From Bacilli bacterium (GTDB lineage Bacteria; Bacillota_I; Bacilli_A; RFN20; CAG-826), in contig JAFSVB010000061.1 in NCBI GenBank assembly GCA_017450325.1, forward strand, positions 1-37,344: a DNA stretch of 37,344 nt, written 5' to 3'. The notes beneath the pieces are model-generated. The model saw only the letters and a list, made by a program, of their open reading frames with translations, did no database searches and was not told where the DNA came from. The position numbers were made by a program, and so were the translations under genes. Positions within the stretch are counted from its first letter, which is position 1; the number at the start of each line of letters is the position of its first letter. Shown here piece after piece: positions 16,251 to 23,386 of this stretch.

Positions 16251-17245
16251 GAGCCATTCCCCCTATAGAAGAGCTGAAGGGCGGTCTCGGTCACGGTCGA
16301 GTATTGGGCGTAGGAATAGCGGTAATAGGTGCCGCTGGTTTTGAAGCGACGGCTTCTATCGATCGTCCAATCCGCTCCGTTTCCCCAGGTCTCGCTGTGG
16401 TATAAGCCAAGGCAGAGATCGAGGTGTTCGCCCAAGGTAAGCTCGATGTCGCGAGTGGTGAATTCGTGGACCTCGCCACCCCAGACGGCATAGCCGTGGG
16501 AGCCCAAGGCGTATTCGTAACGGCCCTGGACGTCGGCTTGCGCTACGGCGTTCTCCACATCGTCGTTGCCATCGCTGAGATCGAGGAAGCGGGCGTCTTT
16601 CCCGAACTTCCATCCGGGGATGTCGAGATTGGCGGAAGCGGCATAGGCGTGGCTGAGCGAGCAGGCACCGACTTCGAAGGTGATGGCCTCGGGCTGGCTG
16701 CCTTCTTTGGACGCGAATCCGAGCTGGGTTAGGCAGGGCGCCCTGGAAAGCCAATAGCCAACCGTGCTGACGTCATACGAGTCGGAATCGTTATCGTAGC
16801 GGGAGAAGAGCTCGACCTGGACCCCTTCCCCGTCGAGGGCGGATTCCTCGAAGGATCGTGCGCCCATCGGCTCGAAGACGTCGCGCCAGTATTTGCCGAA
16901 ATCGAAATAGAAATACTCCTCGTCGCCGAAATCCGGGACGAAGGAAAGCGCCTTGGAATAGCCAAGCCCGGCGAATTTCGTCGGGGTGATGACGACCCCA
17001 TAAGGCTGATCGAGGTCTTTGTCGACGATGCGTGCGTGAAGCTCGACCTCGTTATGGGCGCCGAAGGGGGAGACCTTTGGGAAGGCCACAATGTGGGCGG
17101 AGCCATCGCCGAGCTTGCAGTATTGCTCTTGGTTCTCGACGACCTTCTCGGCAAGGACTTCGCTCACGGTCACGCAGCCGACACAGGCGCCGGCCCCAAG
17201 CAGGGTCAGCACGATGCCGGCAATAAGAGATGAAGTTTTTGTCAT
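16247..17245 (-). CDS. Predicted secreted lipoprotein (332 aa)
   Basis: ATG 17245 is chosen because AAGGAG precedes it and it overlaps the stop of the 41-aa gene (ATGA). The signal sequence (SSLIAGIVLTLLGAGACVGC) ends in a lipobox-like LGAGAC or ACVGC, so the protein is probably lipid-anchored. The rest is a soluble extracytoplasmic domain, rich in aromatic residues and Asp, with no known motif. It precedes the pIII-like gene with overlapping start and stop, so the two are made together and may act in the same surface structure. Confidence 0.6.
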   Translation of the reverse strand: MTKTSSLIAGIVLTLLGAGACVGCVTVSEVLAEKVVENQEQYCKLGDGSAHIVAFPKVSPFGAHNEVELHARIVDKDLDQPYGVVITPTKFAGLGYSKALSFVPDFGDEEYFYFDFGKYWRDVFEPMGARSFEESALDGEGVQVELFSRYDNDSDSYDVSTVGYWLSRAPCLTQLGFASKEGSQPEAITFEVGACSLSHAYAASANLDIPGWKFGKDARFLDLSDGNDDVENAVAQADVQGRYEYALGSHGYAVWGGEVHEFTTRDIELTLGEHLDLCLGLYHSETWGNGADWTIDRSRRFKTSGTYYRYSYAQYSTVTETALQLFYRGNGS

Positions 17246-17367
17246 GGTTGATTGCTCCTTATTAGGTTGGTAAGCCATTCCCTCACCCCGTCGTTAAGCA
17301 ACGACAGGGCGAAGGCGATTGCGAGTAGGAGAAGGAGGATCCCGGCAAACCTAAGGAATCTCTTCAT
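17242..17367 (-). CDS. Tiny single-TM protein (41 aa), candidate coat protein
   Basis: ATG 17367 has AAAGGAG at a good distance, and the stop overlaps the next ATG (ATGA), which supports translation despite the small size. The protein is a basic start (MKRFLRF), one hydrophobic helix (AGILLLLLAIAFALSLL) and an amphipathic end containing GVREWLTNLI. One short TM helix is what the major coat or small minor coat proteins of filamentous phage look like. Charge order (basic N-terminus, TM first) differs from the classic Ff pVIII. Confidence 0.5.
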   Translation of the reverse strand: MKRFLRFAGILLLLLAIAFALSLLNDGVREWLTNLIRSNQP

Positions 17368-17518
17368 GGTCTTCTCCTTTGGAGATGGCTATGCATATGA
17401 GGCGCCTGGCCGTATCGTCGATTCTTGAGAGGATGCGGAATAGGACACAAACGCAGACGCATAGCAGTGCCGCGAAGACCGCCCCGATCAGAGCCAGGGC
17501 GATCAACAGGCCGCACAT
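17351..17518 (-). CDS. Tiny single-TM protein (55 aa)
   Basis: It starts at ATG 17518, two bases after the stop of the lipoprotein gene (TAGCGATG, the same junction as at 14677-14684), and overlaps the next small gene by 17 bases. A hydrophobic Cys-rich helix (LLIALALIGAVFAALLCVCVCVL) spans residues 4-26, and a basic then acidic tail follows. It is a candidate small coat or assembly protein. The four Cys in and after the TM are unusual for such proteins. Confidence 0.45.
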   Translation of the reverse strand: MCGLLIALALIGAVFAALLCVCVCVLFRILSRIDDTARRLICIAISKGEDHEEIP

Positions 17519-17520
17519 CG

Positions 17521-17985
17521 CTATTCCCCAACGGCGGTGAGGAAGATCATCAGCTGCCAGTTGAGGTAGACGTTGTAGGTGCCTTCGCGGGAGAAGGTGA
17601 TGTTGCTCTCGTGAATGGAGGCGAAGTCATAGGTGGCGCCCAAGGTGCCGAACCAGACGTCGTTTTCGCCATCGACGAACTTCATGATCTTCACGGCGGA
17701 ATCGCGTTTGATCTTGACATTGATCCATTGGGCGACGTCGTTGCCGTTCTCGTCCTTGGTGGCTTCGTAGCCGCCTTGGACCTTCCAGGCGGTCTTGGGG
17801 TCGCCGGTGAAGGTCTGGTCGCCCACGAGGTAGAAGTGGCCGGCCTGGCCCTTCTTGGGATGGTTGTTGACGGAGGAGGATTCCTCTTCCTTTTGGAACC
17901 ACTCCCTGACGTCCATTGAACACGAGGTTGCGAGCAGAGCAGCGGTGGACAAGAGTCCGATTAAGAGAATGCTTTTGGATTTCAT
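17521..17985 (-). CDS. Small lipoprotein (154 aa)
   Basis: A clear lipoprotein signal: MKSKSILLIGLLSTAALLAT then S-C (lipobox ATSC, Cys about 22). It is followed by MDVREWFQKEEE, a Ser-rich spacer, and a compact beta-rich domain (HFYLVGDQTFTGDPKTAWKV ... GTYNVYLN) that looks like an Ig-like or carbohydrate-binding module. AAAGGAA precedes ATG 17985. It lies in the surface-protein block of the provirus operon, so it may be displayed on virions or the host surface. The binding function is inference from the fold-like pattern. Confidence 0.65.
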   Translation of the reverse strand: MKSKSILLIGLLSTAALLATSCSMDVREWFQKEEESSSVNNHPKKGQAGHFYLVGDQTFTGDPKTAWKVQGGYEATKDENGNDVAQWINVKIKRDSAVKIMKFVDGENDVWFGTLGATYDFASIHESNITFSREGTYNVYLNWQLMIFLTAVGE

Positions 17986-17999
17986 GTATATTTCCTTTC

Positions 18000-18092
18000 T
18001 TATTTCTTTTGAGAGGGTTTCGAGGGGGATTTTATAGGCTCCCCCTCACGCCTTTTGCCTTTGTTAGGCTGGTACTTTGGATGGACGCACAT
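18000..18092 (-). CDS. Possible 30-aa basic peptide
   Basis: Its ATG overlaps the stop of the 448-aa gene (TGATG), so translation could re-initiate. The product is very basic (KGKRREGEPIKSPSKPSQKK). The hairpin at 18022-18047 lies within it. No clear ribosome site. It may instead be a leader around the hairpin. Confidence 0.25.
   Translation of the reverse strand: MCVHPKYQPNKGKRREGEPIKSPSKPSQKK
18022..18047 (-). other. Strong hairpin inside the provirus operon
   Basis: GAGGGGGA and TCCCCCTC form a perfect 8-bp stem with a 10-base loop, with no T-run on either side. It lies between two surface-protein genes, so it may act as an attenuator or an mRNA-processing barrier rather than a classical terminator. 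Confidence 0.5.
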
Positions 18093-19438
18093 CAGCTCAG
18101 ACTCACGTAATAGAGGCCGTGTCCGAGGTCTTGGATAGCATTGTCCCAAGTGTCTCCGGAATCGCTGTAGGCGAAGACGCCGCCCCCATTGGTATTGCCC
18201 CAAGCGAAGGTTTCGTCCGAATAATCATCGGTGCCGTCGGAGCAGTGGATCCTGACGCGGAAGGCCTGGCCGTACTCGATGGTGTATTCGTTGGTGAAGT
18301 ACCAGCCACCATCCTCCGTCATCTGAATGGTTTGGAGGACTTCGGAGTTCGCATTGGAGTCAGCAGCCCTTTCGAGGAAGTAGGTGTATTCCGCGACGGG
18401 CGCTTCCGAAGAGGAGGAAGAATCGTCGTTGAACACGATGTGGCTGTCCTCGGGGGTGATTCCGCTAGGCACGGAGCCGAAGTCGAGGTCCGCCACGTCG
18501 GCATAGGCCACGATGTTGGCTTTGACGTTCGCGCTTTGGCCGGCGAAGCTGATGGTCGCATTGATTTCGTAGGAGACGCCGAAGTAGGCGTTGCCTTCGA
18601 AGGCCAAGCGGTTCTGCTCGCTCATCCTGGCTGCATCGCTACTAACCATCGTCTGAAGCTCGGAGAGGGAGAAGTCATCCGCGAAGTCGAATGCCTTCAC
18701 TGCCCAATCGTTGCCGATGGTGAGACCAGAATCGGCCAGAGATGCGGCATTGTTGCCGGTCACGTAGCCGTGAAGCGTCGCAGACGGATTGGAGATCGTG
18801 TATTGATCCAAGGCGATGGTGTAGACGCTCGTGACGTTGCCCACGCCAGCTGCGGTAGCCCCATTGGCGGAAATCGTGTCGATGTCGATGCCGGCGTTCG
18901 CGGTGAGCTTCTGCGTGACGCTTTGCGTCAGATTGGCGCCGAAGCCGTTGAAGACCTGCTTGCAATCGACGAGGATCTCGGCCTTCACGGAGTCATTGGC
19001 CACCGATTGGATGGTGACTTTGGCCTGAGTGGCGAAGTCTGCCAATTTCGTGATGGTGAAGGTCTGGGCGGACGAATCGATCGTGGCGGTAAGGAAGTTG
19101 CCGATGACGGCTTCAGTTTGGCCATTCCAGGCAATGGCGATGGTCATGTCCTTACGCGTAGCGTTGGCCGGGGTAATCGAATAGGAATAGGTGTTTGCGA
19201 TGCTCCCGTCCTGATTGGTGACGGAGGAGAGACGCTTGATGGTCATGCCGTTGGCTTTGACGTCATCGACGAGATTGCCTTTTTGGGCAGCGTCTTTGAC
19301 TTCACTGGTGAACCAGGTGTCGACGTTCCAGTTTTGGAAGCCGTTGGATTTGATGCCGACCCCAACGCCAACCGCGAGAAGCGCGGCGGCAGAGAGGACG
19401 ACAATGACTTTCTTGGAGGTTTTGGTTTTGTGTTTCAT
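18092..19438 (-). CDS. Signal-anchored extracytoplasmic protein (448 aa)
   Basis: ATG 19438 has AAGGAGG. A basic start (KHKTKTSKK) and hydrophobic helix (VIVVLSAAALLAVGVGVGI) are followed by NGFQNWNVDTWF, a motif shared in form with the next protein upstream. The middle is low-charge, Thr/Ser/Ala-rich beta-like sequence. The last about 100 residues, after a DDSSSSSE spacer, form a separate aromatic domain (YTYFLERA ... YYVSLS) resembling a carbohydrate-binding or Ig-like module. It is probably a surface or virion protein of the provirus. No family is recognised. It is followed by a strong hairpin, which may lower expression of the downstream genes. Confidence 0.6.
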   Translation of the reverse strand: MKHKTKTSKKVIVVLSAAALLAVGVGVGIKSNGFQNWNVDTWFTSEVKDAAQKGNLVDDVKANGMTIKRLSSVTNQDGSIANTYSYSITPANATRKDMTIAIAWNGQTEAVIGNFLTATIDSSAQTFTITKLADFATQAKVTIQSVANDSVKAEILVDCKQVFNGFGANLTQSVTQKLTANAGIDIDTISANGATAAGVGNVTSVYTIALDQYTISNPSATLHGYVTGNNAASLADSGLTIGNDWAVKAFDFADDFSLSELQTMVSSDAARMSEQNRLAFEGNAYFGVSYEINATISFAGQSANVKANIVAYADVADLDFGSVPSGITPEDSHIVFNDDSSSSSEAPVAEYTYFLERAADSNANSEVLQTIQMTEDGGWYFTNEYTIEYGQAFRVRIHCSDGTDDYSDETFAWGNTNGGGVFAYSDSGDTWDNAIQDLGHGLYYVSLS

Positions 19439-19450
19439 CTTTTAACCTCC

Positions 19451-20104
19451 TTAGTTCGAAGAAGCGCTGGTGGAAGCGCTGGAGGACGAAGTGGTGACTT
19501 TGTCCTTTTCGCCGGTGAACTTCGCGCCCTTGGGCACATAAGTCACCGAGACGGTGATGGAATCGTCACTGTTCTTCTTGGCGGAGAACTTCGGGGCGAA
19601 GTCCTTGACCTCGGCGTAGGGGGCGTAGAAGAAGGCGCCTTCCTCTTTGTTGAGGGCTTCGTCGTAGTCGTTGTAGAACTTGACGCCTTCGCAATGCTCG
19701 TACTGGTCTTCGGCAAGGACGTTGATGTAGGTGCCGTTGATGCTGGAAGCGAGCATGACGGCGGCGTGTTCCCCATTGGAGAAGGTCGCGTTGACGACTT
19801 CCAACTTGCCGTTGAGGTTGTAGAGATCAGAAATCTCGAAGTCGGGGAGGGTGTAGTAGGCGTAGCCCCCGGTGAAGGGCTGGGTGTGCTTGTCCTGATG
19901 GGCAAAGCTGGTTTTGATGGTGATGGTGCCATCCTCGTTTTCGGTGGCGCCTTTGGGAACGTAGACCCCGGCATCCTTATGGATGACGTTGGAGTCGACC
20001 CAGTTGTGGAAGGTGTTGGAGAGCCCATAACCGGCTGCGAGGATTCCCCCGGCGGCAACGATGGCCAGCACGACGATTAGGGCGGTTTTGCTGGAAGATT
20101 TCAT
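19451..20104 (-). CDS. Signal-anchored extracytoplasmic protein (217 aa)
   Basis: ATG 20104 overlaps the stop of the gene before it (ATGA), which fixes the start well inside the longer open frame. The N-terminus (KSSSKTALIVVLAIVAAGGI) is a signal anchor, followed by GYGLSNTFHNWVDSN, similar in place and form to the motif of the 448-aa protein. The rest is a soluble domain in which YVPKGA occurs twice (about residues 48 and 191), and a Ser/Thr-rich tail (TTSSSSASTSASSN) ends it. It is the first of the surface-protein genes in the operon. Role unknown, probably structural. Confidence 0.6.
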   Translation of the reverse strand: MKSSSKTALIVVLAIVAAGGILAAGYGLSNTFHNWVDSNVIHKDAGVYVPKGATENEDGTITIKTSFAHQDKHTQPFTGGYAYYTLPDFEISDLYNLNGKLEVVNATFSNGEHAAVMLASSINGTYINVLAEDQYEHCEGVKFYNDYDEALNKEEGAFFYAPYAEVKDFAPKFSAKKNSDDSITVSVTYVPKGAKFTGEKDKVTTSSSSASTSASSN

Positions 20105-20367
20105 AGTTGTTTGTCCTTTCGATGTTTGACTTTGTGGACTCGCACGGCGTATCCCCCTTGCCTCTGCATTAAGCGGGCATGGGCGATTGCCTCGTTTCGG
20201 GTGCCGAATCCATGCACCCTTTGCTTTCGGTCGGGTTCCATTCCCCTTTGCTCGAATAGGTGCTTGGGGATCCGGAACGTGACGACGTAGGCGGTGGGGA
20301 CTGTGTCGAAGGATGTTTTGTTCTTCATGCACGTCCTATGGGTTTTGAGGTAGTTTTTGATGGTCAT
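20101..20367 (-). CDS. Small basic cytoplasmic protein (88 aa)
   Basis: ATG 20367 has AGAGGTG upstream and lies just after the previous stop at 20373; an earlier ATG at 20385 would overlap that gene. The sequence is basic at both ends (HKVKHRKDKQ) with a possible beta-alpha-beta core (YVVTFRIPKHLF ... GTRNEAIAHARLMQ), consistent with nucleic-acid binding. No TM. It lies between the small basic genes and the surface-protein genes. Confidence 0.55.
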   Translation of the reverse strand: MTIKNYLKTHRTCMKNKTSFDTVPTAYVVTFRIPKHLFEQRGMEPDRKQRVHGFGTRNEAIAHARLMQRQGGYAVRVHKVKHRKDKQL

Positions 20368-20372
20368 GGTTG

Positions 20373-20804
20373 TCACCTCTGGCAATCATGGAAGAGTCGT
20401 GTGGGCCAGGTTTTCCCGCCGTCGCTGGATTTCTCGATGACGATGAACCGTCGGCCTTTTTGGTCATGGGTTCGAAGCCAGCCCATCGCTTTGTAACGGT
20501 TCAGGGCTTTCTCGTAGCTGGTTGTCGATTTTGTGAGCTTCGAATTGGCCATGCTTCCGAGGTTGTCTTCGTCGATGTATCCGTATCTGATGCGGTACTT
20601 GATGCCCGGCCCTTCGCTGGTAGCGGCGAGGAATCCGGCCATCGGTTTGCTGGCCCCAAGCGTTTCGCTCAGATGTGCGGCCCTTTGGGTCTTCTTCGCG
20701 AACTCTTCGGGATGTTCCCTTCGGTATTTCCAGTAGAAGTACCTCCGGCGTTTGGAATCGCGCTTTTTGGGCGCTCTTTGCGGGGATCGGTGTTTGCGCA
20801 TCAT
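20373..20804 (-). CDS. Basic hypothetical protein (143 aa)
   Basis: ATG 20804 overlaps the previous stop (ATGA), and GGAGG lies 7 bases upstream. The first 45 residues are strongly basic (RAPKKRDSKRRRYFYWKYRR), which suggests DNA or RNA binding. The C-terminal half has alternating charged and aromatic residues (YEKALNRYKAMGWLRTHDQK) that could form a small winged helix. No known family. It belongs to the early, non-secreted part of the operon. Confidence 0.55.
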   Translation of the reverse strand: MMRKHRSPQRAPKKRDSKRRRYFYWKYRREHPEEFAKKTQRAAHLSETLGASKPMAGFLAATSEGPGIKYRIRYGYIDEDNLGSMANSKLTKSTTSYEKALNRYKAMGWLRTHDQKGRRFIVIEKSSDGGKTWPTRLFHDCQR

Positions 20805-21190
20805 CTTTTCCTCCGCTTCTTGGTTTTGGGTGGTTTGGTTTTCTTGCGGAGAAGCGCGGCGTATTCCCTTCCGATGAGGCTTCCGTACACTTTGTGGCAC
20901 TTGGTCCCGCTCCATTTGGAGACGCGGTCTTTTCCGTAGATCTTTTCAAGGAACGAGGCTTGGTCGTCGTGATAGATGCGGAAGCACCCTGCATCGACGA
21001 GCCCCGTGCCCTTCTGCCAATCGGAGAGCTTTTCGCGGGGAAGCCTGCCGGCGTTGTAGTTGTCGGCGTCCTCGCGCATGACCTCGATGGGCTTGCGGTT
21101 TGTATTGGTGACCTGGTTGCCGTAGAAGTGGGCGATTTCGCCTCGGATGAGGGCTCGCGCTTTCTTCGTGGTGGATTTAGGTTTGAACAT
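20801..21190 (-). CDS. Hypothetical protein (129 aa)
   Basis: ATG 21190 has AAAGG at a suitable distance. Both ends are basic (KPKSTTKKAR; KKTKPPKTKKRRKR). The central part (ALIRGEIAHFYG ... FRIYHDDQASFLEKIYG ... YGSLIGREYAALL) resembles small accessory proteins of Bacillota plasmids and elements, but I cannot name the family. Its stop overlaps the next ATG. Cytoplasmic, probably related to replication or packaging of the element. Confidence 0.55.
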   Translation of the reverse strand: MFKPKSTTKKARALIRGEIAHFYGNQVTNTNRKPIEVMREDADNYNAGRLPREKLSDWQKGTGLVDAGCFRIYHDDQASFLEKIYGKDRVSKWSGTKCHKVYGSLIGREYAALLRKKTKPPKTKKRRKR

Positions 21191-21192
21191 GG

Positions 21193-21507
21193 TTATTTGC
21201 CTTTCTTCTTTTTGTAGCGTTGGCGGTCGTAGTAGGACTTGCGCACGAGTTTGGAGAAGTTCCGTTCCCCGGCGGCGAAGTCCACCGACCATTTGGTTTT
21301 GCTCTTTCCATCAGGACTGATGGAGGAGAACGTGTCGTAGGGGTGGCTGTGCCCGTAGCGGTCCCTCTTTTCGAGGCGGTGGCTTCTCTCGAAGGGGAGC
21401 CCCGCGTTTCCGAGGATCCATCCTGCCTGTTCCCTAGAGACGAGTTCGGATTCCGTGTGGATTGGCACCCATTTGGAGCCTTTTTTCACGTAGTCCGTCT
21501 TGGTCAT
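21193..21507 (-). CDS. Basic hypothetical protein (104 aa, perhaps 121)
   Basis: The first canonical ATG in frame is 21507, but no ribosome site precedes it. An excellent AAAGGAGG, overlapping the stop of the preceding gene, sits 8 bases before an ATA at 21558 in the same frame, and the extra 17 residues (IRKKKHSVYSSQHRHIP) look coding. The start may therefore be ATA 21558. The protein is basic with a YDRQRYKKKKGK tail and is probably nucleic-acid binding. No family known. Confidence 0.5.
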   Translation of the reverse strand: MTKTDYVKKGSKWVPIHTESELVSREQAGWILGNAGLPFERSHRLEKRDRYGHSHPYDTFSSISPDGKSKTKWSVDFAAGERNFSKLVRKSYYDRQRYKKKKGK

Positions 21508-21563
21508 GGGGATGTGCCGGTGCTGGCTGCTGTAGACGCTGTGTTTCTTCTTTCTTATAGGAA

Positions 21564-21752
21564 TCACCTCCTTCCTTTCTTCTTGTTTCGCCCGGAATAC
21601 CAGACGACGTATTTGGATTTGATGTATGGGTCCGACTTGACCCGCTTGAAGTCCTCGTAGCTGCATCCGAACATCGACGTCGTGTAGGACATCTTTTTCG
21701 AGTAGCTGTCGGACTTCCGGTACTTGGACCTATCCGAGACGTGGACGATCAT
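21564..21752 (-). CDS. Small hypothetical protein (62 aa)
   Basis: ATG 21752 overlaps the previous stop (ATGA), and AGGGAGG lies upstream. The sequence is rich in Ser, Tyr and Lys (DRSKYRKSDSYSKKMSY) with a basic end (GRNKKKGRR). Its last codons contain the ribosome site of the next gene. Function unknown. Confidence 0.5.
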   Translation of the reverse strand: MIVHVSDRSKYRKSDSYSKKMSYTTSMFGCSYEDFKRVKSDPYIKSKYVVWYSGRNKKKGRR

Positions 21753-22057
21753 CGCTTGCCTCCCTTCCTCCGCTTGCCCTTAAGCTCATCGACCCGGTAG
21801 ACGCGTTCTGCGTTGCAGGCCTTGAGGTAGGCGTCGCCTTTCCATACGGTGAACGCGTTGGGGCCTTTCTTAGGAAAGCGGATGGGGAAGTTGGTGACCA
21901 GCGTGCCCAGGAAGTCGACCGCGACCGAAGGCTCGATCGTGGAATCCTTGCCGTTGTCTCGCCGGTCGTAGACGTGGAAGCCCTGCGCACGAAGAGCGTC
22001 TTTTTCGGCTTTCTTCAATCGGAAGCCGGTTTCGAAGAATCTTTTCTTTCTTGGCAT
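21749..22057 (-). CDS. Small protein with LPD28-like domain (102 aa)
   Basis: ATG 22057 is preceded by GGAGG; a small hairpin (AAGGC/GCCTT) lies just upstream of it. The sequence GFHVYDRRDNGKDSTIEPSV, then VDFLGTLVT, resembles the LPD28 domain found in polyvalent and accessory proteins of Bacillota mobile elements: YDxR, then an acidic loop, then a TIEP-V-x-GT strand. It probably binds protein or DNA; no enzymatic residues. The basic tail is KGKRRKGGKR. Confidence 0.5.
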   Translation of the reverse strand: MPRKKRFFETGFRLKKAEKDALRAQGFHVYDRRDNGKDSTIEPSVAVDFLGTLVTNFPIRFPKKGPNAFTVWKGDAYLKACNAERVYRVDELKGKRRKGGKR

Positions 22058-22148
22058 ATTTCCTCCTATAAGGCTTTTCGCCTTCCGGGGCCGACTCCTG
22101 GAATCGACCTTGGAAGACGCCCTGGCCAAGGCAACCAGGGACGCCCCG

Positions 22149-22703
22149 TTATTTCGTCGCGGCTTTCCGGATTTCGGGGTCGCAGCCCTTGATCTTTCCG
22201 GACTTCACTTGGCTCAAGAAGAGCTTGATGAAGGCCCCGTCGGGATCGAGGGGGAAGGTCTTGCGAACGCTTTCGGAGAGGAAGGCGTCCAAGCGGTAGA
22301 GGATTCTCCCGTCCTCAAGGGCGGTGCCGACGATCCTCGCCTTGGCGGGGTAGCGGAATTGCGCTCGGGCATAGTCTTTGCCGAGCTCCTCGCAGATAAG
22401 GCCGTATTCGGCGTCTTCGAGGTGGATGGTGAACTTGGTCAGGTAGCTGAACAGGATGACCGCGGTGTAGTCGTGCCTAGTCACCTTGGTCGAACGGTTG
22501 ATGAGGGTGTTGGCGGTTAGCTCGACGGTAACGTCGGGGCATTTGGCGATTTCCTCTTTGGTCGCGATGGCCACGGGGCTGATGCCTTCGGCCTTGGGCA
22601 ACAAATCGGACATATCGTCGACTTCGCCGGTGATGGGGTTGATTTCCTCGCCGATGGCGGGGGAGGCGTCTTCGAGGGCGCCGTTTTTCTTGGTGTTTGC
22701 CAT
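22149..22703 (-). CDS. Hypothetical protein (184 aa), possible ssDNA-binding role
   Basis: ATG 22703 has AGGAGG about 12 bases upstream. The first 40 residues are acidic and flexible. The rest is mixed alpha/beta (VTVELTANTLINRSTKVTRH ... FTIHLEDAEYGLICEELG), cytoplasmic, with no known motif. As the second gene of a filamentous-phage-like operon it might be the single-strand binding protein, but no OB-fold signature can be shown by eye. Confidence 0.5.
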   Translation of the reverse strand: MANTKKNGALEDASPAIGEEINPITGEVDDMSDLLPKAEGISPVAIATKEEIAKCPDVTVELTANTLINRSTKVTRHDYTAVILFSYLTKFTIHLEDAEYGLICEELGKDYARAQFRYPAKARIVGTALEDGRILYRLDAFLSESVRKTFPLDPDGAFIKLFLSQVKSGKIKGCDPEIRKAATK

Positions 22704-22745
22704 GTTGTTTTATTTCCTCCTATTAATTGGATATGGCACCCGCGT

Positions 22746-23222
22746 TTACGCCTGCGGGTCGGCGGGTATGGATGCGGGAGCCTTGTTCCCGGATTCATCT
22801 CTTTCTCTCTTCTCGCGCAGAACCATCGACACTGGCTTCGGCATGGGCTTCATGTGGATGCCCTCTTTCGCAAGCTCTGCGCGGGTTTCTTCGTAGGCGA
22901 GGTAGTGTTCTTCCCGGTCCTTGAATTCGATTCCGAGTTCCTTCATGACCTGATCGAAGGTGATTAGGTCGAAGTTGATCTCGTCCTCAAGGCTGGTGAA
23001 CCTCCCGGCTTCCTTCGCCTTTCTCAGGGCTATCTCCCCATCGCAATGTCCGTACTGGCAGGACCAGACGGGTTTGTGCTTTGCGTCCGTGAAGATGTAT
23101 CCCCAGATCGGATCTCTGAAGCGGGTCCAACCGATGATGTCTTCTCGCACATAGGTGAACGGAATACGATGAGGGCGGAGGGCTTGGTGGTCATAAATGA
23201 ATAGCCTTGCCTTCTTGTTCAT
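22746..23222 (-). CDS. First gene of the provirus operon, hypothetical (158 aa)
   Basis: ATG 23222 is chosen because AAGGAGG lies just upstream; the open frame continues further up into the control region. The protein has an aromatic N-terminal half (RIPFTYVREDIIGWTRFRDP, WGYIFTDA, WSCQYGHCDG) with two Cys and one His that could bind metal, then a helical, charged half and a flexible tail. No family recognised. Being first after the divergent control region, it is expressed early. Confidence 0.55.
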   Translation of the reverse strand: MNKKARLFIYDHQALRPHRIPFTYVREDIIGWTRFRDPIWGYIFTDAKHKPVWSCQYGHCDGEIALRKAKEAGRFTSLEDEINFDLITFDQVMKELGIEFKDREEHYLAYEETRAELAKEGIHMKPMPKPVSMVLREKRERDESGNKAPASIPADPQA

Positions 23223-23224
23223 GG

Positions 23225-23386
23225 TTGATTTCCTCCTTGCCAACTGCCATAATGTGGGCAACTTAGACATCAATAGATAGAAATGTCTGAGTAATTCCAC
23301 CATTCATGGCTACCACCATTATAGACACGAATAAATAGAAAACAAGTGGCAAGTAGACACAAAAGCATAAAAAAGGAGAAAAAACT
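23225..23386. promoter_or_regulatory. Divergent control region between the provirus operon and its XRE repressor
   Basis: TTAGACAT (23263-23270) and ATGTCTGA (23283-23290) form a dyad with 12 bases between the two inner hexamers. Two more half-sites, TAGACAC, lie at 23322-23328 and 23354-23360. On the minus strand TTGATG is followed after 16 bases by TATGGC, a weak promoter overlapping the dyad. This is the layout of a phage immunity region. Confidence 0.5.

Noticed and set aside
18077-20080. A 667-codon open frame on the plus strand
   Set aside because: It is antisense to two genes with signal anchors and ribosome sites, and its product is a Gly/Asp/Val-rich sequence typical of a mirror frame in G+C-rich DNA.
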